Shown here in pieces: positions 25,749 through 34,562 of a stretch of DNA of 47,649 nucleotides. Under the pieces are notes generated by a model. The model was given only the letters and a program-made list of their open reading frames with translations. It was not told the DNA's origin and made no database searches. This stretch comes from Nocardioides stalactiti (lineage in GTDB: Bacteria > Actinomycetota > Actinomycetes > Propionibacteriales > Nocardioidaceae). The stretch is from positions 1 to 47,649 of the forward strand of contig NZ_JACEFC010000022.1 of NCBI RefSeq assembly GCF_014180715.1, read 5' to 3'. The position numbers and the translations under genes are program-made. Every line of letters begins with the position of its first letter. Position 1 is the first letter of the stretch.

Positions 25749-26792
25749 ATGCATCCCGTCGCCGGCGTCCTCGACTCCTTCGTCCAGGCAGGTGAGCCGG
25801 GTGCCGCGGTCTGCGTGGTCCGCGACGGCGAGATCGAGGTCGAGCACCATGTCGGCACCCGTGACGGCACCGTCCCGTGGGACGCCGACACGCTGGTGAT
25901 GACCTACTCCGTCGCCAAGCCGTTCGCGGCGCTGACCGTGCTGAGCGCCGTGGCCGACGGCGCGCTGGCCCTCGACCAGCGCGTCGCCGACCTCTGGCCG
26001 GAGTACGGCGCGCACGGCAAGGGCTCGACCACCGTCCGGCACGTCCTCTCCCACGCCGCCGGCCTGCCGTGCTTCCCGGCGGCCGCGGCCGACGTGCCGT
26101 ACGACGACGAGGCCGTGCTCGTCGGCCTCCTGGCCGACGCGGCGCCCGACCACGAGCCGGGGTCCGCGGTCGCCGAGCACGCCCTGACCTATGGGCACCT
26201 CTGCGCGGAGGTCCTCCGGCGCGCGACCGGCGAGGACCTCGCCGACCGGTTCGCCGGGATCGCCGCCGGGCACGGCTGGGACCTCCACCTGCGGGTGGCG
26301 CCCGCCGACCGGGGCCGCGTCGCCGACGTGGTCGCCCACGACGAGGCGTGGCCCTCGTCGTACCTCTCCGACCCCCGGTGGGGTCCGGCTCTCGGTCGGC
26401 CGACCGGGCTGCTCGACCCGGCGGTCCTCAACTCCGAGCGGTTCCGGACGACGAGCTTCCCGGCGATCGCGCTGCACGCGTCGGCCCGTGGGCTGGCCCG
26501 CTTCTACGCCGGCCTGCTCGCGGCCGACGGTCCGGTCCGTGACCTCCTCGGCCCGGACCTGCACGCCGCCTACATCGGCCCCGCGGCCACCGGACGCGAC
26601 CGGGTGCTCGACCGCGACGTCACCTGGACGCTCGGCTTCCAGGTCGACGCCGAGGACATCGGGATGGGCGGCGCCGGCGGCAGCAGCGCCTGGTGGTCCT
26701 TCGCCGGCGACTACGCGGCCGCCTTCGTCACCCGCGGGCTCGGCACCCACGACCGCAGCGGTGCGGTGTGGGACGCCCTCGAACCTCGGTAG
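25749..26792 (+). CDS. serine hydrolase, beta-lactamase/EstB family
   Basis: This 347-aa protein belongs to the class C beta-lactamase-fold esterase/transpeptidase group. The nucleophile motif is SVAK (54-57), the second motif is LTYGHL (Tyr but no Asn of YxN), and the third region is GMGGAGGSS. The missing Asn and the glycine-rich third motif fit esterase-type members rather than true beta-lactamases. No signal peptide is visible, so it is probably cytoplasmic. ATG 25749 follows the NYN gene by 5 nt. The substrate is unknown. Confidence 0.85.
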   Translation: MHPVAGVLDSFVQAGEPGAAVCVVRDGEIEVEHHVGTRDGTVPWDADTLVMTYSVAKPFAALTVLSAVADGALALDQRVADLWPEYGAHGKGSTTVRHVLSHAAGLPCFPAAAADVPYDDEAVLVGLLADAAPDHEPGSAVAEHALTYGHLCAEVLRRATGEDLADRFAGIAAGHGWDLHLRVAPADRGRVADVVAHDEAWPSSYLSDPRWGPALGRPTGLLDPAVLNSERFRTTSFPAIALHASARGLARFYAGLLAADGPVRDLLGPDLHAAYIGPAATGRDRVLDRDVTWTLGFQVDAEDIGMGGAGGSSAWWSFAGDYAAAFVTRGLGTHDRSGAVWDALEPR

Positions 26793-26802
26793 GTTCGGAT
26801 CC

Positions 26803-27879
26803 ATGTCCTCGGCGCTGCGATTCCACGGTCCGGTCCTGCCCGACGGCGAGGTGCGCGACCTCTACGTCGTCGACGGCCGGGTGACCTACGAGCGGCAGCC
26901 GGGCGCCGACACCGCCGCCGCGGGCTGGATCGTCCCCGGGCTCGTCGACGCCCACAACCACCTCGGTCTCGAGGACGGGGGAGCGGTGTCCGACGAGGAG
27001 ATCGAGCGGACCGCTCTCGCCGACCGTGACAACGGGGTCCTGCTGACCCGCGACTGCGGTTCGCCGGCCGACACCCGCTGGGTGCAGGAGCGCGAGGACC
27101 TGCCGCGCCTCATCCGGTGCGGCAAGCACGTCGCCCGCACCCGCCGCTACCTGAAGGGGTACGGCGTCGAGGTCGAGCCGGACGACCTGGTCGACACCGT
27201 CGCCGAGCAGGCCCGCGCGGGCGACGGCTGGGTCAAGCTCGTCGGTGACTGGATCTCCCGGGAGGACGGCGACCTCACGCCGTCGTTCCCGGCCGACGCG
27301 GTCGCCGGTGCGATCGGGACGGCGCACGCGCTCGGCGCCAGGGTCACCGCCCACTGCTTCGGTCCCGACTCGCTGGGGCCGCTCCTCGACGCCGGCATCG
27401 ACTGCATCGAGCACGGCACCGGCCTCCAGGAGCAGCACATCACGCGGATGGTCGCCCACGGGACCGCCCTGGTGCCGACGGTGCTCCAGACCGACAAGTT
27501 CACCGACTACGTGACCGCGGGGCGCGACAAGTTCCCGGCCTACGCCGACCGGATGGGCGCCCTCCACCGGTCGCGGCGCGACGTCCTGATGGCGGCCTAC
27601 GAGGCCGGGATCGACCTCTACGTCGGCAGCGACGGCGGCGGCACCGCGCGCCACGGCGTGTTCCACGAGGAGGTCCTCGCGATGGCGGCGATGGGCCTGC
27701 CGGCGGACTACGTCCTCGGTGCCGCGTCGTGGCGGGCGCGGGCGTGGCTCGGCTGGAACCCGGGTCTCGACGAGGGCGACCCGGCCGACTTCGTCGTGTA
27801 TCCGAGCAACCCGGTCGACGACCTCGGGGTGCTCGCGCGGCCGTCGTACGTCGTGCTGCGCGGGCGCCGCTACCCCTGA
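26803..27879 (+). CDS. amidohydrolase family protein
   Basis: This 358-aa metal-dependent hydrolase has the first metal motif DAHNHLG (His51, His53) after the short beta-sandwich start. Later motifs are VTAHCFG, CIEHGTG and the Asp of LYVGSDGGG, all typical of the imidazolonepropionase-like branch. The C-terminus closes the sandwich (DFVVYPSNPVDD). An amidohydrolase at this position between ffh and rpsP is also found in other actinobacteria, so this is probably a conserved component of the region. ATG 26803 is 10 nt after the preceding stop. The substrate is not known. Confidence 0.88.
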   Translation: MSSALRFHGPVLPDGEVRDLYVVDGRVTYERQPGADTAAAGWIVPGLVDAHNHLGLEDGGAVSDEEIERTALADRDNGVLLTRDCGSPADTRWVQEREDLPRLIRCGKHVARTRRYLKGYGVEVEPDDLVDTVAEQARAGDGWVKLVGDWISREDGDLTPSFPADAVAGAIGTAHALGARVTAHCFGPDSLGPLLDAGIDCIEHGTGLQEQHITRMVAHGTALVPTVLQTDKFTDYVTAGRDKFPAYADRMGALHRSRRDVLMAAYEAGIDLYVGSDGGGTARHGVFHEEVLAMAAMGLPADYVLGAASWRARAWLGWNPGLDEGDPADFVVYPSNPVDDLGVLARPSYVVLRGRRYP

Positions 27880-27883
27880 ACCG

Positions 27884-28141
27884 TCAGACGGCGGGGCGGA
27901 TGCCGCGCGCGAGCTCGGCCTCGGCGGCGAGCAGGTGCTCGTTGGCCGCGCGGACCTCGGCCGCGCAGCTGAGCGGCGTGATCTCGAGGGCGGCGTCGAA
28001 CGCCGCCTCGATGTGCGCGAGCGCACGGGGGCTGTTGCCGGCGGCGGCGAGCAGCGCCTCGGCGTGACGGACGATCGCCGTGGCGAGGACGAGGTTGTCG
28101 ACCCGAGATCCGGCGACCGGTGCGGTGGGAGTGGTGAACAT
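27884..28141 (-). CDS. small helical protein of unknown function
   Basis: An 85-aa protein starts at ATG 28141, preceded on its strand by GGAAAGGAA. It is almost wholly alpha-helical in character ([50 protein letters not shown]), with no signal peptide or membrane span. It is convergent with the amidohydrolase, ending 4 nt from that stop. No family was recognised. Confidence 0.55.
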   Translation of the reverse strand: MFTTPTAPVAGSRVDNLVLATAIVRHAEALLAAAGNSPRALAHIEAAFDAALEITPLSCAAEVRAANEHLLAAEAELARGIRPAV

Positions 28142-28473
28142 GGCGGCCGCTTCCTTTCCTGGGGGTCTGTGTTGGTGTGGTGTGGTGCGGTGTTGTTGCA
28201 AGTGATCCTTCTCCGACGCCGACCCCACGGGCACCATCTCTCGGTCCCAACGGATTAGTCACGAAGGACCAGGACCCTCGCCGGATCGATGGATCGGGCG
28301 ATCGGCGGGATTTGGTGGGGGAGCGGTGCCGTCTGGCACACTGGGCGGCTGAGTTCTGTGTCGAGCGGACCCTCTCTACCGGTCGGCGCAGCGCCCTCGA
28401 CCCGCAACGTCGGTGTTCCCCACCTGTCGGCGCGTGTCACCCACCACAAGATCTCAGAGGAGACACCACAAAC
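28142..28473. other. 332-bp intergenic region upstream of rpsP
   Basis: This holds the divergent promoters of the small minus-strand gene and the rpsP operon. A GT-rich tract lies at about 28168-28198. The 15-mer GTCCCAACGGATTAG at 28244-28258 also occurs, with one change, at 43050-43064 upstream of the TadE-like gene. An AGAGGAG site precedes the rpsP GTG by about 11 nt. No clear -35/-10 pair or leader structure could be assigned. Confidence 0.5.
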
Positions 28474-29007
28474 GTGGCCGTCAAGATCCGTTTGAAGCGC
28501 CTGGGCAAGGTCCGGGTGCCGCAGTACCGCATCGTCATCGTCGACTCGCGCAAGAAGCGCGACGGCAAGGTGATCGAGGAGATCGGCAAGTACCACCCCA
28601 AGGAGGACCCGTCGTACATCGACGTCACCTCCGACCGGGCGCAGTACTGGCTGAGCGTCGGCGCGCAGCCGACCGAGGCCGTCGAGGCCATCCTCAAGGT
28701 CACCGGTGACTGGCAGAAGTTCAAGGGCATCGACGGCGCCGAGGGCACCCTGAAGGTCAAGGAGCCGAAGCGCGACAAGCTCGAGATCTTCAACGAGGCC
28801 CTCAAGGAGGCCGCCAACGAGCCCAAGGGCGCCGCGGTGACCACCAAGAAGAAGGCCGAGAAGAAGGTCGAGGAGGCTCCCGCCGAGGAGACCCCCGCCG
28901 AGGCCCCCGCCGCGGAGGAGGCTCCCGCCGAGGAGGCCCCCGCCGCCGAGGAGACCCCGGCCGCCGAGGCCGAGTCCACGGACGCTGAGCCGACGGACGA
29001 GGGCTGA
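28474..29007 (+). CDS. rpsP: 30S ribosomal protein S16
   Basis: This 177-aa protein begins [22 protein letters not shown] in the S16 pattern and covers the conserved core to about residue 85. The remaining half is an Ala/Glu/Pro-rich low-complexity tail ([17 protein letters not shown]), as often found in actinobacterial S16. The start is GTG 28474, with AGAGGAG about 11 nt upstream. It heads the rpsP-khpA-rimM-trmD operon. Confidence 0.97.
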   Translation: MAVKIRLKRLGKVRVPQYRIVIVDSRKKRDGKVIEEIGKYHPKEDPSYIDVTSDRAQYWLSVGAQPTEAVEAILKVTGDWQKFKGIDGAEGTLKVKEPKRDKLEIFNEALKEAANEPKGAAVTTKKKAEKKVEEAPAEETPAEAPAAEEAPAEEAPAAEETPAAEAESTDAEPTDEG

Positions 29008-29011
29008 GCAG

Positions 29012-29260
29012 ATGCTGGCTGACGCGCTGGAGCACCTCGTCCGCGGAGTGGTCGACCACCCCGACGACGTGGTCGTGCGCGACAAGCAGCTGCGCCGCGG
29101 ATCGGTGCTCGAGGTCCGGGTCCACCCCGACGACCTCGGCAAGGTGATCGGACGTGGGGGCCGCACGGCCTCCGCGTTCCGCACCGTGATCTCGGCCCTC
29201 GCCGGCAACACCGGGACCCGGATCGACTTCGTCGACGTGGACCGACCCGGACGCCGCTGA
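29012..29260 (+). CDS. khpA: KH-domain RNA-binding protein (KhpA family)
   Basis: This 82-aa protein is a single KH domain with the GRGG loop in GKVIGRGGRTASAFRTVI. KhpA proteins bind small RNAs and ribosomal RNA. It lies 4 nt after rpsP and 4 nt before rimM, the standard position in Gram-positive rpsP operons. Confidence 0.93.
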   Translation: MLADALEHLVRGVVDHPDDVVVRDKQLRRGSVLEVRVHPDDLGKVIGRGGRTASAFRTVISALAGNTGTRIDFVDVDRPGRR

Positions 29261-29264
29261 GAAA

Positions 29265-29834
29265 TTGGCGTCGCTCGAGGTCGTCGTCGGTCGCATCGGG
29301 AAGCCGCACGGCATCCGCGGTGAGGTCACCGTCGATGTCCGCACCGACGAGCCGGAGAAGCGCTACGTCCCCGGGGTACGGCTGCTCGCGCAGCCGCCCC
29401 GGGGTTCGGCTTTTTCCCACCCGACCCTGACGGTCCGGCGGCTGCGCTGGCACCAGTCGACCCTTCTGGTCGCCTTCGAGGAGATCCCGGACCGCACGGC
29501 CGCCGAGGCCGCGCGCGGGGTCGTGCTGCGGGCCACGATCGATCCCGACGAGGTGCCGGAGGACCCCGAGGAGTTCTACGACCACCAGCTGATCGGTCTC
29601 GCGGCGTACGACGTCGACGGCACCCACCTCGGTGAGGTGACCGGCCTGGTCCACGGCGCCCAGGACATCCTCCAGATCCGGACGCTCGACCGCCGTGACG
29701 CGCTGGTCCCGTTCGTGGCCGCGCTGGTGCCCGAGGTCGACGTCGCCGGCGGACGGGTCGTCATCGCCGACCGGCCCGGCCTGGTGGCGCCGTTCCCCGA
29801 CGACACCGAGACCGACAACGCCGAGCGGGAGTAG
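29265..29834 (+). CDS. rimM: ribosome maturation factor RimM
   Basis: This 189-aa protein has the RimM N-terminal barrel ([18 protein letters not shown]) and the C-terminal PRC-barrel ([24 protein letters not shown]). It assists maturation of the 30S subunit head together with S19. The start is TTG 29265, 4 nt after khpA. Sizes and motifs are normal. Confidence 0.95.
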   Translation: MASLEVVVGRIGKPHGIRGEVTVDVRTDEPEKRYVPGVRLLAQPPRGSAFSHPTLTVRRLRWHQSTLLVAFEEIPDRTAAEAARGVVLRATIDPDEVPEDPEEFYDHQLIGLAAYDVDGTHLGEVTGLVHGAQDILQIRTLDRRDALVPFVAALVPEVDVAGGRVVIADRPGLVAPFPDDTETDNAERE

Positions 29835-29838
29835 GGCC

Positions 29839-31005
29839 GTGCGGCTCGACTACCTCACGATCTTCCCCGACTACCTCGCGCCGCTGCGGCTCTCGCTGCC
29901 GGGCAAGGCGGTCGAGAGCGGTCTCCTCGAGCTCCACGTCCACGACCTGCGGTCGTGGACGACCGACAAGCACCGCACCGTGGACGACACGCCCTACGGC
30001 GGCGGCGCCGGCATGGTGATGAAGCCCGAGCCGTTCGGCGCGGCGTTCGACGCGCTCGAGATCGAGCCGGGCGACACCATCGTCTTCACGACGCCCTCCG
30101 GGGAGCGCTTCGACCAGCGGGTCGCCGAGGACCTCGCGACCCGCTCCCGGCTGGTGTTCGCCTGCGGGCGCTACGAGGGCATCGACCAGCGCGTGATCGA
30201 CCATGCCCGCACTCGTGCCGAGGCCCGCGAGATCAGCCTGGGCGACTACGTCCTCAACGGCGGTGAGGTCGCGGCGCTTGCGATCACCGAGGCCGTCGTC
30301 CGGCTGCTGCCGGGGTTCATGGGCAACGCGGCCTCGCTCGTCGAGGAGTCGCACGCCGCGGGCGGGCTGCTGGAGTACCCCGTCTTCACCAAGCCGCCCA
30401 CGTGGGACGACCGCTCGGTCCCCGACGTGCTGCGCTCCGGCGACCACGGCGCGATCGCGCGCTGGCGCCACGAGCAGGCCCGACGCCGTACGGCGGAGCG
30501 CCGGCCCGATCTGCTGGCGCCCTCCGCGCTGGCCGACGGCACCCCGATCGAGCGTGCCGTCCCCGGCGACGCCGGCGAGCTGATGACGCTCCAGCGGGCC
30601 TGCTGGGTCCAGGAGGCCGTGGCCAACCCCGGCGCGCCCATCCCGGCCTTCGCGGAGTCGCTCGACGACGTCCGTGCGTGGCTGGGGGAGTGGGACACCT
30701 ACGTCGTCCGCCGCGCCGGCCGGTTGGTGGGGGCCGTCCGGGGCCGGCTCGAGCCGGACGGCACCACCTGGGACATCGGCCGGGTGATGGTCGCCCCCGA
30801 CGTCCAGGGCCAGGGACTGGGCCGTGCGCTCCTGGAGCACGTCCAGGCGGCCGCTCCGGCGGCGGCGACGTCGTACACCCTGTTCACGGGAGCGGGCAGC
30901 GATCGCAACCAGCGGATTTACAAGAAGGCGGGCTTCCGGCTGCGGACCGACCTGCCGGCTCCGCCGGGGGCCGTGGTGCTCGTGAAGCAGCGTTCCCACG
31001 CCTGA
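29839..31005 (+). CDS. trmD: tRNA (guanine37-N1)-methyltransferase TrmD fused to a GNAT acetyltransferase domain
   Basis: This 388-aa protein is much longer than ordinary TrmD (about 240 aa). Residues 1-230 are Trm[25 protein letters not shown], the SAM-binding knot [10 protein letters not shown] and [12 protein letters not shown], then [14 protein letters not shown]. The residue before the usual Ser/His of the active site is Glu (VEESHAAGG) where Asp is more usual. Residues about 236-388 are a GNAT fold with [19 protein letters not shown] (acetyl-CoA loop) and [10 protein letters not shown]. There is no internal start or stop, so the fusion is genuine in the sequence. The acetyl acceptor is unknown. 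GTG 29839 lies 4 nt after rimM. Confidence 0.93.
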   Translation: MRLDYLTIFPDYLAPLRLSLPGKAVESGLLELHVHDLRSWTTDKHRTVDDTPYGGGAGMVMKPEPFGAAFDALEIEPGDTIVFTTPSGERFDQRVAEDLATRSRLVFACGRYEGIDQRVIDHARTRAEAREISLGDYVLNGGEVAALAITEAVVRLLPGFMGNAASLVEESHAAGGLLEYPVFTKPPTWDDRSVPDVLRSGDHGAIARWRHEQARRRTAERRPDLLAPSALADGTPIERAVPGDAGELMTLQRACWVQEAVANPGAPIPAFAESLDDVRAWLGEWDTYVVRRAGRLVGAVRGRLEPDGTTWDIGRVMVAPDVQGQGLGRALLEHVQAAAPAAATSYTLFTGAGSDRNQRIYKKAGFRLRTDLPAPPGAVVLVKQRSHA

Positions 31006-31023
31006 AACACGCTGGGCGAACCT

Positions 31024-31061
31024 GTAACGCGCGCGAAACACGTCGCGTCGTGAGGTGAAAC
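31024..31061 (+). promoter_or_regulatory. GlnR-like box upstream of the second amt
   Basis: GTAAC (31024), GAAAC (31035) and GAAAC (31057) are in 11-bp phase with a degenerate site at 31046, the same arrangement as at 16376-16413. GTAAC-n6-GAAAC is a full match to the core actinobacterial GlnR motif. It lies 102 bp before the amt start. Confidence 0.72.
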
Positions 31062-31163
31062 GACGGCTCGTGAGTATCGGTCGCAACGCGGTCAGCAACG
31101 ACGTTGGCCCCCTGTGTACCGGGTGCTCCGGTAGGCCCGTACCTCCCGAGGAGTTCTATTCAA

Positions 31164-32423
31164 ATGGACCTTGCAGTTGTCTGGCTGCTGCTCACAGCAG
31201 CCCTCGTCCTCTTCATGACGCCCGGGCTGGCGTTCTTCTACGGCGGCCTGGTGAAGTCGAAGAGCGTCATCTCGATGATGATGCTCAGCTTCGGCAGCAT
31301 CGGCGTCGTCGGTGTCCTGTGGATCCTCTTCGGGTTCAACCAGGCCTACGTCGACGGCTCGGAGAACGACTGGATCCCGCGGGTGCTGGGTGACCCGTTC
31401 ACCGACTTCGGCCTGCAGGACGCCGCCAAGGCCGCATTCGCCGGCGAGGACGGCTCCGGCCTCCTGCTGGCAGGCGCGATCTTCGGCTCGACCTTCGCCA
31501 TCATCACCGTCGCGCTCATCTCCGGCGCGATCGCCGACCGTGCCCGGTTCTGGCCCTGGATGCTCTTCGCCGGCCTCTTCGCGACCCTGGTCTACTTCCC
31601 CGTCGCCTCGTGGGTCTTCGCCTTCGACGCCACCGGTGACTTCACCGGCTGGGTCAACAAGCTCGACGAGAACTTCGGCTACTCGACCGGCACGATCGAC
31701 TTCGCCGGTGGTACGGCGGTCCACATCAACGCCGGTGCGGCCGCGCTCGCCCTCGCGCTCGTCCTCGGCAAGCGCAAGGTCGGCTTCTCCAAGGAGGAGG
31801 CGCAGCCGCACAACGTGCCGCTCGTCCTCATCGGCGCCGCGATCCTGTGGTTCGGCTGGTTCGGCTTCAACGGTGGCGCGGCCATCGCGGACGGCCAGGC
31901 CGGTCTGATCTTCGTCAACACCATGGTCTGCCCCGCTGCCGCGCTCGTCGGCTGGATCGTCGTGGAGCACTTCAAGGAGGGCAAGCCGACCGCGGTCGGT
32001 GCCGCCTCGGGCATCGTGGCCGGTCTGGTCGCGATCACCCCGTCCTGCGCCAACCTGACCCCGATGTGGGCGATCGTCCTCGGCCTCGTCGCCGGTGCCG
32101 TCTGCGCCGTCGCCATCGAGCTCAAGTACAAGATCGGCGTCGACGACACCCTGGACGTCGTGGGCATCCACCTCGTCGCCGGCATCATCGGCACGCTGTA
32201 CCTCGGCTTCTTCGCCATCGACACCGGCCTCTTCACCGGTGGCAACTTCGAGCAGCTCGTGGTCCAGGCGATCCCGGCGTTCACGATCCTGGCCTACTCG
32301 TTCGTCATGGCCTTCGTCCTGGGCACCGTGATCGAGAAGACGATCGGCTTCCGCGCCAAGGAGGAGGACGAGGTCGCCGGTATCGACCTGGCCCTGCACG
32401 GCACGGGCTACGCGATCGACTGA
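31164..32423 (+). CDS. amt: ammonium transporter (second copy)
   Basis: This 419-aa Amt family protein has about 11 transmembrane helices, with the helix-1 motif PGLAFFYGG, pore His187 (GGTAVHINAG) and the second His in VVGIHLVAG. It is paralogous to the protein at 16437 but has a different second loop and no PII gene follows. ATG 31164 has GAGGAG 10 nt upstream. A GlnR-like box upstream suggests nitrogen-starvation induction. It stands alone downstream of the rpsP-trmD operon and is followed by a strong hairpin. Confidence 0.96.
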   Translation: MDLAVVWLLLTAALVLFMTPGLAFFYGGLVKSKSVISMMMLSFGSIGVVGVLWILFGFNQAYVDGSENDWIPRVLGDPFTDFGLQDAAKAAFAGEDGSGLLLAGAIFGSTFAIITVALISGAIADRARFWPWMLFAGLFATLVYFPVASWVFAFDATGDFTGWVNKLDENFGYSTGTIDFAGGTAVHINAGAAALALALVLGKRKVGFSKEEAQPHNVPLVLIGAAILWFGWFGFNGGAAIADGQAGLIFVNTMVCPAAALVGWIVVEHFKEGKPTAVGAASGIVAGLVAITPSCANLTPMWAIVLGLVAGAVCAVAIELKYKIGVDDTLDVVGIHLVAGIIGTLYLGFFAIDTGLFTGGNFEQLVVQAIPAFTILAYSFVMAFVLGTVIEKTIGFRAKEEDEVAGIDLALHGTGYAID

Positions 32424-32440
32424 TCCACCACCCGCACCAC

Positions 32441-32479
32441 CCGCAGGCCCGTCCCGGTACGCCCGGGGCGGGCCTGCGG
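32441..32479. terminator. strong GC hairpin between convergent genes
   Basis: A 17-bp stem (CCGCAGGCCCGTCCCGG with CCGGGGCGGGCCTGCGG, one G-U pair) with a 5-nt loop lies between the amt stop and the end of the minus-strand heparinase-like gene. It probably terminates both transcripts. No T-tract follows. Confidence 0.75.
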
Positions 32480-32489
32480 CGTTCCGGGG

Positions 32490-34562
32490 TCAGGGGGTGA
32501 AGAGCGGCAGGGTCTCGACGCCGCTGGGCAGCGCGCCGTCGTACGACCCGGCGGAGCCGGTGAGACGGAGCGTCCCGCCGACCGCGTCCCGCTCGAAGCG
32601 GACGGTCGCGGTGCCGCCGGACGCGAGGGTGATGGTGACGCCGTCCTTGGTGCCCTGCGCGGCGTCGGTGACCGCGGTCGCGGCCCCGTCGACGACGAGG
32701 ACGTTGAGGATCTCGACCTGGTCGCCCCCGGGCACCGACCAGGCGAGCCGGTAGCCGCCCGAGTAGTCGCTGTCGACCGTGGTGAGAGCAGTCACCGACG
32801 AGGTCGCCGCGCTGGGGACGACGCGGTGGTCGACGAGCCGTCCGCCGTCCCACGACGCCGTGCTGCCGGTGACGGTCGGCTGGAACGGCGAGCTCAGGAG
32901 CCAGCGGTACGACGTCCCGGGATCGGCCTCGACGCGGTCGTAGACCACGAGGACGCCGGGCTTGAGGTAGACGACCTCGCGCTGCATCCGCGTGACCGGC
33001 TGGTCGCCCGTGCTCGGATGGGTGTAGAGGTCGGTCGCGTCGGCCGCCGCGTAGGTGAAGTCGGGGTCGTCGGCGAGCCGGAGCACCTCGGTGGCTCCGC
33101 CCTCCCACTGACGCAGGGACTGGGTGACTCCGTCGACCACTCCGGTGACGTCGACCAGGTTGTGCGCGCCGGTCTCCTGGCGCAACCCGCTGTGCGAGTC
33201 GATGTTGGGGTCGTAGGCGAGCCAGCCCTCGTCGTACAGCAGGAAGGAGAGCTGGTCCTGGTGGGCGTGGGACTCGGTGTAGGAGCCGATTGCGAGCTGG
33301 AGCCAGGTGGCGTCGGTGGTCCAGGAGTCGCGGGCGAAGAGGTGGCCGACGCCGTCGGCGTAGTAGGTCGGGTGGAGCGTGGCGAGCGGCGCGCGGGTGC
33401 TCGGCCCGCCGCCGTAGAGGAAGTCGTAGACGTACTGGAACTGCTGGGTCATCGTCGGCACGGAGCTGTCGGCGAGCCAGGTCCGCAGCGGTGCCGTCAG
33501 CGCGTCGTCGGGGTAGAGCCGGGCGAGCGCCAGCGCGTACTCGCGGTGGTAGTCGAAGAGGGCGGCCGTGCTGTCGCGGGCGTGGTCCCCGAGCGGCGCG
33601 ATCCGGTCGAGCGTCGGGACGGTTGCCTGCATCAGGTAGGCCATCGAGAGCCGGGCGTGGGTCGTCAGGTCGGCGATCGACTCGCCGGTGCTCGACTCCC
33701 ACACGTCGTAGAGCCACCACAGGCTCCGCATCGCGGTGCCGTAGCCGGTGCCCTCGCGGGAGCCGCCGCCGTGCAGCTGGGCGTCGAAGGCGGGGACGAG
33801 CTGGCGCTGGATCTTCGCGGTGCGGAACTTCGCGATCCACCGGCGGGCGTCGTCGTGCTCGCCCCTCGTCGCGAGACCGAGCAGCTGTGTCGCCTCGAGG
33901 AAGGAGTAGTAGTAGTTGTTGAACGGGTTGTCGACCGACCAGCCCGGCCACGGCACCGCGCGGTCACCCCACCGGGCGTCCTCGTGGTGCCACACGTTCC
34001 ACACCGCCTGGTTCGCGAACGCGATCCACTGCCGCCGCTGGCGGCGAGGAACGAGGCGGTGGCACCAGTCGTAGGTGAGAGCGATCTCGGCGACCCGAGG
34101 TCCGACCTCGAGGTACTGGTCTCCCGCGATCACCGGCACCTTGCCCGCAGCGATCCGCCGCCGTTCGGCGCGCACCTGACGCTGGACCCGCGCGACCGCG
34201 TCGTCGCAGTACCGCCGCTCCCCGGTGAGCGCGCCGAGCAGCGCGGAGTACCAGGCCTGGTAGGCGTAGACGTCGTCGTTGCCGAGCGCGCTGACCACGA
34301 GCTTGCGGAACCTCACCGCCGCCGGGTCCCGGTCGCGCAGCAGCCCACGCAGCCGGGCGAGGTTGTCGGCGTCGAGGTAGACCCGAGGGTGCCGTCCCCG
34401 GTACGACGGGTCGGTCGCCCCGCGCGCCGGGGCCACGACGGCGTCGATCGGCCCGTCGGCCGTGCCGCTCGTCTGCGCCGACGCGGTCAGACCAGCAGCA
34501 GCCAGGACGAGCGCCCCCGCCCCCACCCTCGTCCGTCGTCCCCGCACCGCTTCATGATGCAC
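32490..34562 (-). CDS. secreted heparinase II/III-like polysaccharide lyase family protein
   Basis: This 690-aa protein has a signal peptide (about 1-32), an alpha/alpha toroid region with Trp/Tyr-rich motifs (NPFNNYYYSFLEA, GGGSREGTGYGTAMRSLWWL), and the heparinase II/III domain beginning at SYTESHAHQDQLSFLLYDEG. The C-terminal beta-sandwich follows (YLKPGVLVVYDRVEADPG). Members cleave uronic-acid-containing polysaccharides by beta-elimination; the actual substrate is unknown. It starts at GTG 34562 and overlaps the upstream Fic gene by 11 nt, so both are likely on one transcript. Confidence 0.83.
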   Translation of the reverse strand: MHHEAVRGRRTRVGAGALVLAAAGLTASAQTSGTADGPIDAVVAPARGATDPSYRGRHPRVYLDADNLARLRGLLRDRDPAAVRFRKLVVSALGNDDVYAYQAWYSALLGALTGERRYCDDAVARVQRQVRAERRRIAAGKVPVIAGDQYLEVGPRVAEIALTYDWCHRLVPRRQRRQWIAFANQAVWNVWHHEDARWGDRAVPWPGWSVDNPFNNYYYSFLEATQLLGLATRGEHDDARRWIAKFRTAKIQRQLVPAFDAQLHGGGSREGTGYGTAMRSLWWLYDVWESSTGESIADLTTHARLSMAYLMQATVPTLDRIAPLGDHARDSTAALFDYHREYALALARLYPDDALTAPLRTWLADSSVPTMTQQFQYVYDFLYGGGPSTRAPLATLHPTYYADGVGHLFARDSWTTDATWLQLAIGSYTESHAHQDQLSFLLYDEGWLAYDPNIDSHSGLRQETGAHNLVDVTGVVDGVTQSLRQWEGGATEVLRLADDPDFTYAAADATDLYTHPSTGDQPVTRMQREVVYLKPGVLVVYDRVEADPGTSYRWLLSSPFQPTVTGSTASWDGGRLVDHRVVPSAATSSVTALTTVDSDYSGGYRLAWSVPGGDQVEILNVLVVDGAATAVTDAAQGTKDGVTITLASGGTATVRFERDAVGGTLRLTGSAGSYDGALPSGVETLPLFTP

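Noticed and set aside
28168..28198. GT-rich tract as a functional element
   Set aside because: Low-complexity sequence in an intergenic region, with no second copy or structure to support a role.
31004..31008. Additional GAAAC before the second amt as part of the GlnR box
   Set aside because: It is 20 bp, not 22 bp, from GTAAC and so out of the 11-bp phase.
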